Part shown: positions 34,765 through 47,800 of the stretch, in pieces
How positions within the stretch are numbered: the stretch's first letter is position 1
How the letters are laid out: each line of letters begins with the position of its first letter
Assembly (NCBI GenBank): GCA_028274465.1
Contig: CM051456.1
Coordinates: forward strand, 77,796,753-77,860,752
Reading direction: 5' to 3'
DNA: 64,000 nucleotides
Origin: Plantago ovata
Lineage: Eukaryota; Streptophyta; Magnoliopsida; Lamiales; Plantaginaceae
The notes under the pieces: generated by a model
Told to the model about the DNA's origin: nothing
What the model saw: only the letters and a program-made list of their open reading frames with translations
The model's database searches: none
Position numbers and translations under genes: made by a program

Positions 34765-37700
34765 ATGTCTTTAGGAGATGCTCCCTTGCTGAAGCTGGAA
34801 AATTACCAGAAATGGCGAAAAAACATGATGCTACATCTTGAGGCCATTAGTGATGAGATGGTAACCATCATTAATGATGGACCTATCAAGATCACTAAGA
34901 TTGAAAGGAGTTTCCCTCACAAGACCACTGAAGCTGGGAAGGAAACCATCCTTGGCGAACCATCAGATACTGTTGTGCCAAAACCAAGAGAGGAATGGAC
35001 CTCTGACGAAGCTAAGAGATTCCGTCTTGATGGCCAAGCAAGAAATATCATCATCAGATCAACTCCGGATACCATACAGTGCAAACTGTGGGGTGCTAAG
35101 ACTGCTAAGGAGGCTTGGAAAATGGTTCAAGATCTTTGTGCTGGATCTGACAAGACCAAGGAAAACAAACTTGAAGTACTTAAGCTAAAGTTTCAAAACT
35201 TTAAGCAAGGTGCTAACGAGTCACTGGAAGACTTGGACTTCAGATTCACAACTCTTGTTAGTGAAATGGCAGCGCTGGGTGTTGGAAATCTTTATTCAGA
35301 TTCTGAGAAAGTGAAAACTATCATCAGAAGTTTGAATCAAGAATGGATCCATACTCAGAATTTCTATTATAATCAAGGAATGCCTGACATTACACCAACT
35401 GAGTTGTTCTCTCATCTTGCTACTGTCAATTATGAGACAAAGCAAAGAGAAAATGTGTTTGCTGAAAAATCGCAAAACATTGCTCTTGCTGCAAAGCCGT
35501 CATCTTCTGAAAAGAAGAATGATAAAGAGCCTGCTGATGAAAATGCTTTAGTTGTTAAAAACATGAAGAAGTTCATCAGTAAGGAACTTGAAAGGCGAAA
35601 AGCAAAAGAGAAGCTGAAAAAGCATCTTGGTAATAACTACCATAAGTACAAGAATGATACTAGCTCGCTGAACAAGCAAGCTCAGCAAGCTACATCATCA
35701 GAAGAACCAGCAGTTGGAAATGATCTATGTTTTTACTGCAAAAAGCCTGGACACTTCAAAGCAAATTGCCCTTTGCTGAAAGGCAAATCTGCTGAAAAGA
35801 AGAAAAAGTTCAAAATAGCTTTCATTGCTGAAGAAAAGAAGAAGCTTCAAGCAAAAATCGATGCATTGTGCATTGAGACAAGCTCCGAAGATAGTGAGGA
35901 TGAAAGTTCAGACACCGACGATGAAGAAGCCACTCTAGACATGGAGATTGGCAAAGAAGTGTGTGGAATAGCTGTGTAAGCTTATCCAGATGTGTCGAAC
36001 TACGAATTCTGCCTCATGGCCGGTCAGGTAAATAATTCTACCTCTGACTCAGATTCAGAAAGTGAAGACGAGATTGACCTTGACAAGATTCAAGGAGAAA
36101 TCGAAAGATTTGAGAAAACTCTCAGCAAACAGCAAGAGAAACTTCAACTTGCTGAAACTCTGACCAAGCAAACTACTAAAAGTACGTTTTGCTGAAGGAA
36201 GAGACAGAAGAAAAGGATGCTGAAATAAGGCGTCTTAAGAAGTTGATTGCTGAGGCTGCTGAGAAAAATTCTCAAATGGCATTAGAATTAGAAGAGTATC
36301 AGTCCTCAATTCTAAAGTTACTTGCTGAAATCCAAGAAATGAAAAAGATGAAAATCAATTTCAAATCCTATGTGGAAGCAAGTAATACGCTGACTGAACT
36401 AAACTCTTATTTGAGAGATCCATCTCAGAAAGAAGGTTTAGGAGCAACGTGTGAAGGTGATAACGTAGAAATCTTGAGAAAAGATAAATCACCTATCTCC
36501 TTTGTACGTGCTACTGATAGTAGTCCACCAGTGATCTATCAGTTTGGTCAAACTAAGGTTGCTGAAACATGCAATCAAGTACCTATGACCATAAAGCCCG
36601 ATGTTGCTACTCAAAGTAACAAGACTTTAAAAGGAAAACAGGTCGCTGAGAAGCAAACTGGAAAGAAAAAGAATGCCGTGAAGCATTCTGCCAAACAAGT
36701 TGCTGAAAAGCAAGTTGTTAAGTCTAAAGGCAAGATTACTAAAAGTAATCAGAAGTCCTTTGCTGACAAACCTGAATCAAGTAAGGTTGCTGATGCTAAA
36801 GCTCAGCATTCTCCAAAGAGTGGACTCGGTTTCAAAACCAAGCAAAGTCAACTCTTTCATGAGTATAAACAAAGTCAGCAAAGATACTTCAAAGAGATGA
36901 AGAAAACCAAGCCTAAGAGTTCTGAAAAGACTCCCAATGCTAGGACTAGAAGGAACCTTGCTAGAAAAGAACTTACTGAAAAGTATGTTCAGCAAAAAGG
37001 TCAACAGAGCAAGACACCACATCAGAAAGTGGATTTGACCAGCACAAGTCAAAACTCTTTCAGCTCAAAACCTCCTAATTCCTCGGCAAGTAGAAAACAA
37101 GTCAAAGTTGAAAAACTTCAGACTTGGGTTTCCACTGGACGCATTCTTGAACATGTTAATGGACATCCATCATTGGATAATTAACTTGTTTGCTCTTCGT
37201 TGTGCAGACTGCAGCCACGGAGACAAACGATGCAATCTGGCACTTTGATAGTGGTTGTGGAAAGCACATGACGGGCAACAAGAATAACCTTATAAACTAT
37301 AGACGGTGGTCTAAAGGTCCAACAATAAGGTTTGCTGGTGGAGGCTCCGGATCTACAAAAGGCTATGGTGATGTGAAGTTGGGATGCATAACCATTTCTG
37401 GAGTACTTTATGTCAAAAATCTTAAGTTTAACCTTTTCAGCATGAGTCAATTTGCTTACAAAGGATACTTCATCGAAATTAAAAGTGATGAATGTAAACT
37501 TGTAGATTTTGAGACTAAAAAGGTTATAATGATTGCAAGAAGATCAGGAGGCTTGTACACCGTTGACTGGTCTTCACCAAACGTTGAAAAATGCCTTGTC
37601 TCAGATCATGATTGCCTTGCTGAAAAAGCATGGTTATGGCATAAACGAACAAGTCATCTAAACTTCAAGACGCTGAATAAGCTGTCTAAAAAGGCACTTG

Positions 37701-40574
37701 TAGTTGGATTACCTAGGGTTACTTTTAAGAAAGATGGTGTTTGCAATGCATGTCAGCAAGGAAAGCAAACCAAATCTTCTTTCAAGAACAAGGCAGTACC
37801 GTCAACTACAAAACCTTTACAACTCTTACACATGGACTTGTTTGAATCTTCTTCAACAAGCTATGCTGGTAAGAAGTATGGTCTAGTCGTGGTATATGAT
37901 TATTCAAGATTCACTTGGGTAGTATTCATCAAGCACAAATCTGAAACAAAGACTGAAATACCTAACTTGCTGAATAAGCTTGAAGTCATGAAAAATGACA
38001 AGGTAAGAGTCATAAGGACAGACCATGGTACTGAGTTTGTAAACCAGTACATAACTGAATATTGTACCTCGAAAGGTATTCAACATCAGTTATCCTCAGT
38101 AAGGACACCACAGCAAAATGGTGTTGCTGAACGGAAGAATCGTACCCTGAAAGAAGCCGCAAGAACAATGCTTGCTGACACTGAGATAAGTGAGGCTTAT
38201 TGGGTTGAAGCGATTAATACCGCCTACTATACTCAGAATAGATGTTTGATTACTAAGGAATACAACAAAACTCCCTATGAATTATTTGTTGGAAGACCTC
38301 CTAACATCACTCATCTAAGAGTATTTGGTTGCAAGTGTTTTCGTTCTTAACAATGGTAGAGAATACCTAAGAACATTTCAACCAAAGGCAGACGAAGCGA
38401 TATTTCTTGGCTACTCCTTGCATAGTAAAGCTTACAGAGTTTACAACAAAAGGCACAAAAGATTGAAGAATCTGTGCATGTTGTATTCTATGAAAAGTCA
38501 CAAGGTGTGCCTGCTGAAGAAGAAATATCAGAATGTATGAAAAAGCTAATCATACACGAGCAAAGAACTGAATCTGATGCTAGGCATATCAAGTCAATTG
38601 AACTAAATGATGATTCTGACAATGATTCTCCTCCCCCGAGTCATGACAAGATAAATATAGTTCACGACAAAGAATTTCCAGCAAAAGATGCGGTTGCTCC
38701 GGAAGTTGCTGAAATTACGCAATCTCCAGTGCCTGCTGATGAAATACCTCAACCCAGCAATGCTGAACAAGCAGTTGCGGACGAACAAATCTCAGCAGAG
38801 ACACAAATTCCCAGTAGTACTGAACAAGTACATACTGAAGAGTCACATGCTGATGAGCAAACATATCCTGATCCAACAAACAGGAAACCTGTTAATAAAT
38901 GGATTATAGATCATCCCTCTACGGATATGATTGGCGATATTAATAAACGCCAAGTGACTAGATCCAAAGCTACTCAAAGACTTGCTGAAGAAGCAACTGT
39001 CGTAGCAGTAGAATCTTTATTCTCTTGCTTTGTTTCAGAAATTGAACCTAAACCATAGAAGAAGCTTTGAAGCATTCTGAATGGATAAAGGCAATGCAAG
39101 AAGAATTGGATCAATTTGAAAGAAACAAAGTCTAGAAACTTGTGCCACTTGCTGAAGACAAGAAAGCTATTGGTACAAAGTGGGTGTTCAGAAACAAGCT
39201 GAGCGAGTCTGGTGAAGTAACAAGAAACAAAGCACGCTTAGTTGCTCAAGGTTACTGTCAGACTGAAGGATTGGACTATGATGAGTCTTACGCTCCAGTT
39301 GCAAGATTGGATGCAATTAGGCTTTTCTTGGCCTTTGCTGCTCACAATGACTTCATTGTTTACCAAATGGATGTTAAGAGTGCATTCTTAAATGGTGAAC
39401 TTGCTGAAGAAGTCTACCTAGAACAACCCCCTGGCTTTGAACTTCCCTCAGAAACCAAGATGGTATATAAGCTTCAGAAAGCTGTATATGGTCTAAAGCA
39501 AGCACCAAGAGCATGGTATGATACCTTAGCTAAATTCTTGCTGGAAAATGGTTTCAAGAAAGGTGAAGTTGACAAAACTCTTTTTACCATGAACCATGAT
39601 GGTAAATTAATCTTAGTTCAAATTTATGTGGATGACATAATTTTTGGATCTAAGGACAAGCAACTTTGTGATGATTTTGCCAAACTCATGACTAATAAGT
39701 TTGAAATGAGTATGATGGGAAAATTGAATTATTTCCTAGGGTTGCAAGTCAAGCAACTCAAAGATGGAATATTCATAAATCAAGCAAAGTATGCGAAAGA
39801 AATGCTCATAAAGTTTAGGATCAAAGAGGATGAGAAACCTGAAAAGATCCCTATGAGTGTTGGTACCAAATTGGGCTATACAAAAGAGGACAAAAGTGTT
39901 GAAGAACACAAGTATAGGAAGCTCATTGGTCCTTGTTGTATCTAACAGCAAGTAGACCTGACATTCAATATGCTGTTTGTGTGTGTGCAAGATTCCAATC
40001 TGATCCAAGAGAATCACACTACAAAAAGGCAATTAAAATACTGAAATATGTTAAAGGTACAGTCAATGTTGGATTATGTTATCCAAAAGATTCTGGACTT
40101 GAATTGGTTGGCTATTCTGATGCTGATCATGGTGGATCAACTCTTGATAGAAAAAGTACCTCTGGAACTTGTCAGTTTTTGGGTACTAGATTAATATCAT
40201 GGTTCAGCAAGAAGCAAACGTGTGTCGCCAATTCATCTACTGAATCTGAATACATTGCAGCTGGTTGTTGCACAGCTCAAATCCTATGGATTCAGCAACA
40301 ATTAAGAGATTATGGTATTTCTGCAAAGAAAACACCAATCTTTTGTGATAATACAAGTGCTATTGCAATTACGCAAAATCCTAAGTTTCACTCTAGGACC
40401 AAGCACATTGATATTAGACATCATTTCATTAGAGATCATGTGGAAAAAGGTGATATTGAGGTTGTGAAAGTAGGTACTGAAGATCAGCTTGCTGACATCT
40501 TTACCAAGCCCCTACCGGATAATAGGTTCGCAATGCTAAGGTATAACCTTGGATTGATTGAACTACCTCAATAA
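34765..40574 (+). pseudogene. gag-pol region of Sirevirus C
   Basis: Gag starts MSLGDAPLLKLENYQKWRKN and carries one CCHC zinc knuckle (CFYCKKPGHFKANC, near 35728-35769), then a long lysine/glutamate-rich extension. Pol follows from about 37190: the AIWHFDSGCGKHMTG region, the zinc-binding HKRTSHLN...CNACQQ motif, integrase core with the DDE residues, copia reverse transcriptase ([16 protein letters not shown]) and RNase H, ending [18 protein letters not shown]. Integrase before reverse transcriptase is diagnostic of Ty1/copia. The long gag and downstream extra coding region fit Sirevirus. It is a fossil with a few breaks despite its young age. Confidence 0.88.
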
Positions 40575-40583
40575 AGGATACAC

Positions 40584-40950
40584 TTGGCAGAATGCTGAAA
40601 CAGGTATTCAGCAAGCCAAAGTATTCCTGTCCAAAAGACCAAGTCACTGATTTCTTCTAAGAAATGATAAGTCACAACATGATTGCTGAAACAGGCATTC
40701 AGCAAGTAATTCCTTCAAACAGGTATTTGTTAGGAAACTTGACACTTGCTGAGACAGGCACTCAGTAAGTGAAAGAACTTAGGATTGCTGAGACGGGTAC
40801 TCAGACAATCAAAAGATACTGAAACAGGTATTCAAGTATCAAAGGAATTTTCTGAGACGGGAACTCAGAAAAGAGCAAAAGCTCATCTCTCAGATTTTAC
40901 CAAAGGATGTCTCAAGTGCAAAAGAATTTACTGATACGGGAAATCAGAAA
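40584..40950 (+). repeat. Array of eight hairpins with a shared loop, Sirevirus C spacer
   Basis: Inverted repeats lie at 40584-40619, 40682-40710, 40710-40736, 40743-40771, 40783-40810, 40815-40840, 40848-40872 and 40927-40950. The loops read ACAGGTA, ACAGGCA, ACAGGTA, ACAGGCA, ACGGGTA, ACAGGTA, ACGGGAA and ACGGGAA. The stems differ between hairpins but each pairs with itself. Repeated in element A (11521-11892) and in the second block of C (43958-44328). Conserved inverted-repeat blocks in Sirevirus non-coding regions have been reported; whether this is the same one I cannot tell. Confidence 0.85.
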
Positions 40951-41697
40951 TATCTTTTAAACTTAGAAAATATGAGATATCTAAGTAAGGGGGAACTTTC
41001 AGCAAGTATCTAGATTGTTAATTCAAACTCGCTGAAAAGATTCTTGTCTATTTCAGCAAGCATCTATCCCTATTACTCGGTAAAATCAATTTGTGACGTT
41101 AAGCTGGCACAGATAAACTCGCAATAATCATGACATGAAATTCAATCGTGGCCATTGATTAAAAGGAGTTATTAATCTAACGGCTAACAAAACAAAGAGA
41201 GAGAGTGCTCTGACGGTTTTAGTTAGTGGGCCACTACGCATTCAATGCAAAGGCTCCACTATCTCCAGTGTTTCTCTGTTTTACCCTTGCTGAGAGCTCA
41301 AATCGATTGAGTTTTCACACACCAGAGACACTATATAAAGAAGGAGTTAGAGAAATGACAAAATTCTTTAACTCACATTCCTTTCTCTGCAATTTCTAGC
41401 CTGAACTACTGTACCTCCGGTCAAAAAGCAAACTATCTCTTTTCGTACAATTTCTTGCTCTATATAAGAAATGGCTCCCAAGAGACAGTTATCTAAGTCC
41501 TCAAAATCGTCAAAGGTTGACAGTGCTGAAACACGCACTGCTCCGGTGACTTCTCTGGCCCAGACACAACGAAAGTTGTGTTGAAAAACGACCGAATCAC
41601 TGTAAAACCTATGCCTCCGTCAATCTTGGTGACATGCAAAGTGTGAGATGTTGATGCAATGGGGAGGGTTGCAAAAGAAAGTACATTAGGTACTTTT

Positions 41698-41797
41698 NNN
41701 NNNNNNNNNNNNNNNNNNNNNNNNNNNNNNNNNNNNNNNNNNNNNNNNNNNNNNNNNNNNNNNNNNNNNNNNNNNNNNNNNNNNNNNNNNNNNNNNN
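41698..41797. other. Scaffold gap, 100 N
   Basis: Exactly 100 N inside element C. Left of it the sequence is the start of the extra coding region. Right of it the sequence jumps back to the middle of pol, about 3.38 kb upstream in element order. Sequence close to both sides is noisier than elsewhere in C. Confidence 0.97.
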
Positions 41798-44700
41798 CCT
41801 CCTTGCATAGTAAGCTTACAGAGTTACAACAAAAGTCACAAAAGATGAAGAATCTTGTGCATGTTTGGATTCGATGAAAAGGCACAAGGTGGTGCCTGCT
41901 GCAGAAGACATATCAGAAGAATTATGAAAAGCTAATCATCATGAGACAAAGAACTGAATCTGATGCTAGGCAAATCAAGTCAATTGAACTAAAATGATTC
42001 TTCTGACAATGCTCCTCCCCCCCCGAGTCATGACAAGATAAATATAGTTCACGACAAAGAATTTCCAGCAAAAGATGCGTTTTCTCGGAAGTTGCTGAAA
42101 TTACGCAATCTCCAGTGCCTGCTGATAAATACTCAACCCAGCAATGCTGAACAAGCAGTTGCTGACGACCAATCTCAGCAGAGACACAAATTCCCAGTAG
42201 TACTGAACAAGTACATACTGAAGAGTCACATGCTGATGAGCAAACATATCCTGATCCAACAAACAGAAAACCTGTTAATAAATGGATTAGAGATCATCCC
42301 TCTACGGATATGATTGGCGATATTAATAAACGCCAAGTGACTAGATCCAAAGCTACTCAAGGACTTGCTGAAGAAGCAACTGTCGTAGAAGTAGAATCTT
42401 TTCTCTTGCTTTGTTTCAGAATTGAACCTAAAACCATAGAAGAAGCTTTGAAGCATTCTGAATGGATAAAGGCAATGCAAGAGAATTGGATCAATTTGAA
42501 GAAACAAAGTCTGGAAACTTGTGCCACTTGCTGAAGATAAGAAAGCTATTGGTACAAAGTGGGTGTTCAGAAACAAGCTGAGCGAGTCTGGTGAGTAACA
42601 AGAAACAAAGCACGCTTAGTTGCTCAAGGTTACTGTCAGACTGAAGGATTGGACTATGAGTCTTACGCTCCAGTTGCAAGATTGGATGCAATTAGGCTTT
42701 TCTTGGCCTTTGCTGCTCACAATGACTTCATTGTTTACCAAATGGATGTTAAGAGTGCATTCTTAAATGGTGAACTTGCTGAAGAAGTCTACCTAGAACA
42801 ACCCCCTGGCTTTGAACTTCCCTCAGAAACCAAGATGGTATAAAGCTCAGAAAGCTGTATATATGGTCTAAAGCAAGCACCAAGAGCATGGTATGATACC
42901 TTAGCTAAGTTCTTGCTGGAAAATGGTTTCAAGAAAGGTGAAGTTGACAAAACTCTTTTTACCATGAACCATGATGGTAAATTAATCTTAGTTCAAATTT
43001 ATGTGGATGACATAATTTTTGGATCTAAGGACAAGCAACTTTGTGATGATTTTGCCAAACTCATGACTAATAAGTTTGAAATGAGTATGATGGGAAAATT
43101 GAATTATTTCCTAGGGTTGCAAGTCAAGCAACTCAAAGATGGAATATTCATAAATCAAGCAAAGTATGCGAAAGAAATGCTCATAAAGTTTAGGATCAAA
43201 GAGGATGAGAAACCTGAAAAGATCCCTATGAGTGTTTGGTACCAAATTGGGCTATACTAAAGAGGACAAAGTGTTGAAGAACACAAGTATAGGAAGCTCA
43301 TTGGTTCCTTGTTGTATCTAACAGCAAGTAGACCTGACATTCAATATGCTGTTTGTGTGTGTGCAAGATTCCAATCTGATCCAGAGAATCACACTACAAA
43401 AGGCAATTAAAATACTGAAATATGTTAAAGGTACAGTCAATGTTGGATTATGTTATCCAAAAGATTCTGGACTTGAATTGGTTGGCTATTCTGATGCTGA
43501 TCATGGTGGATCAACTCTTGATAGAAAAAGTACCTCTGGAACTTGTCAGTTTTTGGGTACTAGATTAATATCATGGTTCAGCAAGAAGCAAACGTGTGTC
43601 GCCAATTCATCTACTGAATCTGAATACATTGCAAGCTGGTTGTTGCACAGCTCAAATCCTATGGATTCAACAACAATTAAGAGATTATGGTATTTCTGCA
43701 AAGAAAACACCAATCTTTTGTGATAATACAAGTGCTATTGCAATTACGCAAAATCCTAAGTTTCACTCTAGGACCAAGCACATTGATATTAGACATCATT
43801 TCATTAGAGATCATGTGGAAAAGATGATATTGAGGTTGTGAAAGTAGGTACTGAAGATCAGCTTGCTGACATCTTTACCAAGCCCCTACCGGATAATAGG
43901 TTCGCAATGCTAAGGTATAACCTTGGATTGATTGAACTACCTCAATAAAGGATACACTTGGCAGAATGCTGAAACAGGTATTCAGCAAGCCAAAGTATTC
44001 CTGACAAAAAGTCCAAGTCACTGATTTCTTCTTAGAAATGATAAGTCACAACATGATTGCTGAAACAGGCATTCAGCAAGTAATTCCTTCAAAACAGGTA
44101 TTTGTTAGGAAACTTGACCATTTGCTGAGACAGGCACTCAGTAAGTGAAAGAACTTAAGGATTGCTGAGACGGGTACTCAGACAATCAAAATATACTGAA
44201 ACAGGTATTCAAGTATCAAAGGAATTTTCTGAGACGGGAAATCAGAAAAAGAGCAAAAGCTCATCTCTCAGATTATACCAAAGGATGTCTCAAATGCAAA
44301 AGAATTTACTGATACGGGAAATCAGAAATGTCTTTTAAACTTAGAAAATATGAGATATCTAAGTAAGGGGGAATTTTCAGCAAGTATCTAGATTGTTAAT
44401 TCAAACTCGCTGAAAAGATTCTTGTCTATTTCAGCAAGCAATCTATCCCTTATTACTCGGTAAAATCAATTTGTGACGTTAAGCTGGCACAGATAATCTC
44501 GCAATAATCATGACATGAAATTCAATCGTGGCCATTGATTAAAAGGAGTTATTAATCTAACGGCTAACGAAACAAAGAGAGAGAGTGCTCTGACGGTTTT
44601 AGTTAGTGGGCCACTACGCATTCAATGCAAAGGCTCCACTATCTCCAGTGTTTCTCTGTTTTACCCTTGCTGAGAGCTCAAATCGATTGAGTTTCTCACA

Positions 44701-44855
44701 CACCAGAGACACTATATAAAGAAGGAGTTAGAGAAATGACAAAATTCTTTAACTCACATTTCCTTTCTCTGCAATTTCTAGCCTGAAACTACTGTACCTC
44801 CGATCAAAAAGCAAACTATCTCTTTTCGTACAATCTTTCTTGCTCTATATAAGAA
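41798..44855 (+). repeat. Second copy of the pol end and spacer inside Sirevirus C
   Basis: This repeats 38.41-41.47 kb at a constant offset of about 3.38 kb, almost identical except near the gap. It holds the end of pol, the hairpin array (43958-44328), the purine tract at about 44366 and the spacer. Most likely a misassembly or a recombined copy. Confidence 0.8.
43958..44328 (+). repeat. Hairpin array, second block of Sirevirus C
   Basis: This is the same eight hairpins as 40584-40950, with few differences. Confidence 0.8.
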
Positions 44856-47800
44856 ATGGCTCCCAAGAGACAGTTATCAAAGTCCTCAAAATCGTCAAAG
44901 GTTGATAGTGCTGAAACACGCACTACTCCGGTGACTACTCTGGCCCCAGACACAACGAAAGTTGTGTTGAAAAACGACCGAATCACTGTAAAACCTATGC
45001 CTCCGTCATATCTTGACACTGCAAAGTGTGAGATGTTGATGCAATGGGGAGGGTTTGCAAAAGAAAAGTACATTAGGTACTTTTATGAACAAGAACTTGA
45101 TGACCAAAATGAAGAGGCGCTTGAGTTCATCAAGCAGCAAGGCCTCATGAACTTTATCTCTGCTCGCACTAAGCAAGTGAGCATGATTGATACTATGGAA
45201 TTCTACAACAATGCAGAAATCCAGTCCCTTACTGATAGTAAAGGAGTCACTGAAAAAGTGATCTTTACTACAGTTCAGAACACACAAATCCTCCTGAAAT
45301 GGACTGATTTAGCGGAGATTTTTCAGATTCCAACCACTGGAACTGAAGATGACGTCACTGCTTCTGACGAAGAAATTGAAGTTTTCTACAGTGACGTCAG
45401 AAATGCAAAGATGAAGAAAGGCGAGATAGCTCCCGTGACTTGGACAAAGCACGTTAAGAGAAAGCATCTCTGCCATTCACTTGGTCTAGTAGCTCTGCTA
45501 CTCATTAAAGTTCTTGACTCCCACGTTGGAGGAATTGACCAAGTAGGCCTGAGAAGATGGCCATTGCTGATGCATATCTATGAAAATAAATCGGAACTTA
45601 ACTGGGCTAAGTACATTTTCAACAGGCTTGTTGATTGTGTTACTAAGTTTAAGGTAAAGGTAGAAGACAACAAGGTCTCACCTTCCTTTCCAGTTATGTA
45701 TGGAATCAAGATATGCTATATCCTTGAACATTTCAGAATTCAGCTAAGAAATCCATTGCCAATCAAGAAATCTGTGTGCAATGTGTGAAGATCTTTCTAC
45801 AAGCAGAATGTACCTAAGATTGCTGGAAAGAAATCCAAGAAGACAACAACTGCAAATGTTGTCAGCACAAGCCAGCAAGAAAGGTATACAACAGCTGCAG
45901 ATGTTACCACTCAGCAACTTAGAGATGAAACTGCTGTAGATGGTGGTAACACAATTGAAACTGCTGTAGAAAATCAACAAGGTACAACACCTGTTGCTGA
46001 AAAGGCAAAAATAGATGACTCTGGGAAACTTGAAAAATCTAAAAAGAAAAAGAGGAAAGCTGATGATGACACTCAGACTGCAGCGTCATCAGCAAATCCC
46101 GTACCTAAGAGGAAACGGACAAGTAACAAAAGAAAGAAGACACTGGCTTCTCAGTCAGTCCCTAATGTCCAAGACTCCTCAGTCAATTCCCAAACAAATG
46201 CTGAAACACATTTGCCAGTAGATGTTGCTGAAATAATCACTGAAACATATATTAGCAATGTTGAAGTGTTTGCGGAAGCCTTCAACAATCAACTTAACGT
46301 TGATAACTCTACTGAGAATAGACCACAAGGCAGTGGAAATGAAATTCCTTCCCAAGTCCCAGATATCTACATTGTAGATAATCTAGATGATCAAACCATG
46401 GAACCAGTAAGCGACATTGCTGCTGATCTGCAAAGAGCGGCACTTGCTGATGCTGCTGAACAGATGGTTGCTGAACAAGCAACTCATCAAGTTGCTGAAA
46501 CCCAGCTTGCTGATGGACCAGTTGCTGAGATAGCAATGGTTCCTGTTCCTGAAGTTGCTGAAACTCAAGAAGCATTATTCAAAGACGCATCTCTTGATGC
46601 TGAGAATACTGGCCCAAGTTCACCCAAGACTTCAATTGACAAAGTCCAGCTTGTACTGGAAGATTTAAGCAAACAAATGGAGTTGGAGATTGAAGAATCA
46701 TCCAACAAGTCAATTGCTCTCTTCATGACAAGCAGTGAGCTTAAAGGTCAAGATGCTTCTGCTCAACTTGTCAATTCAGAGACAAGGAAGATTGCTGAAA
46801 CCGCACAGCTTTCTCAGTTAGAGCAAAATCAGAAGTCTGCTGAAGAAACAGTCCCAGAAGCTGAAGAAACTGTTAATGCTGAAAGGACTGAGCCACAACC
46901 TGTCCTTCCTCAGCAGGTAGTTAATTCAACCATCAGTAAAACTTCAAATTCTGAAAATTGTTCTTTTGCTAAAATTATTCTTTCTCTAAGGACTTCTCAA
47001 GATGCAAGTCAGATGGTTGTTGAAGCCTCTGCACCAGAACCAACACTCCCTGCTCAGCAGGTAGTTAATAATTTTGGTATAAAAACTAAGTTTGACAGCT
47101 TAGTACTTGTGTCTAATTTTAATTTTTTTCAGGATGAACAAATGGAGGATGCTACTCAAGCTCCTCATGGAATGGAAATTGTACTACATGAGCTTGTTGA
47201 CTCTCAGCAGGTAAAACATGTTTCAGACTTAAACTCTAAAACAATTCTCCAAACTAATCCTGATCTAAATAAAATTCTTTTTCAGGCTCAATAGAGACCA
47301 CGGAAGTGGTACTCATCACTGAAGATCAGCAAGTAAGTTCTGAAGAACTTTACTTGAGCTTCAAGAGGACAACTTTGTCAAGAGTTGCTAAGTCCGTCAG
47401 CAACTGGCAAAGATATAGGAGAATGGACTTCTCAGATCTTCACCTTCATCTCTCAAATGAGAAAAAGAGATCTTCACTATTAAAGCTCGAAACATTTGTC
47501 CACTCCATCCTTCCTGAAGAAATGACATAGTCTCAGCAAATGAGCTCAAATCTGATTGCTCAAATCAAAGAGAATATGAAGGCCAAATTTAAGAGTGCCT
47601 CTCCAGCTGAACAAGCTGTGATGCTCAAAGGTCTTTTTGTTCCTGTGGTGGCTGATCCCCACAAATTAACTGAGGAAGAGGAAGTGACAAGTGTTGCTTT
47701 GTACAAGCATGTTGAGCTAGTCATTCTGACAGATGATGAAGAAGAAGAAGAAGATGAGAACATTCCCACTGATCCCAGTGATGATGAAGGGAAAGATTCC

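Noticed and set aside
40584-40950. CRISPR-like array
   Set aside because: The repeats are inverted, unequal in spacing and part of a plant retrotransposon spacer.
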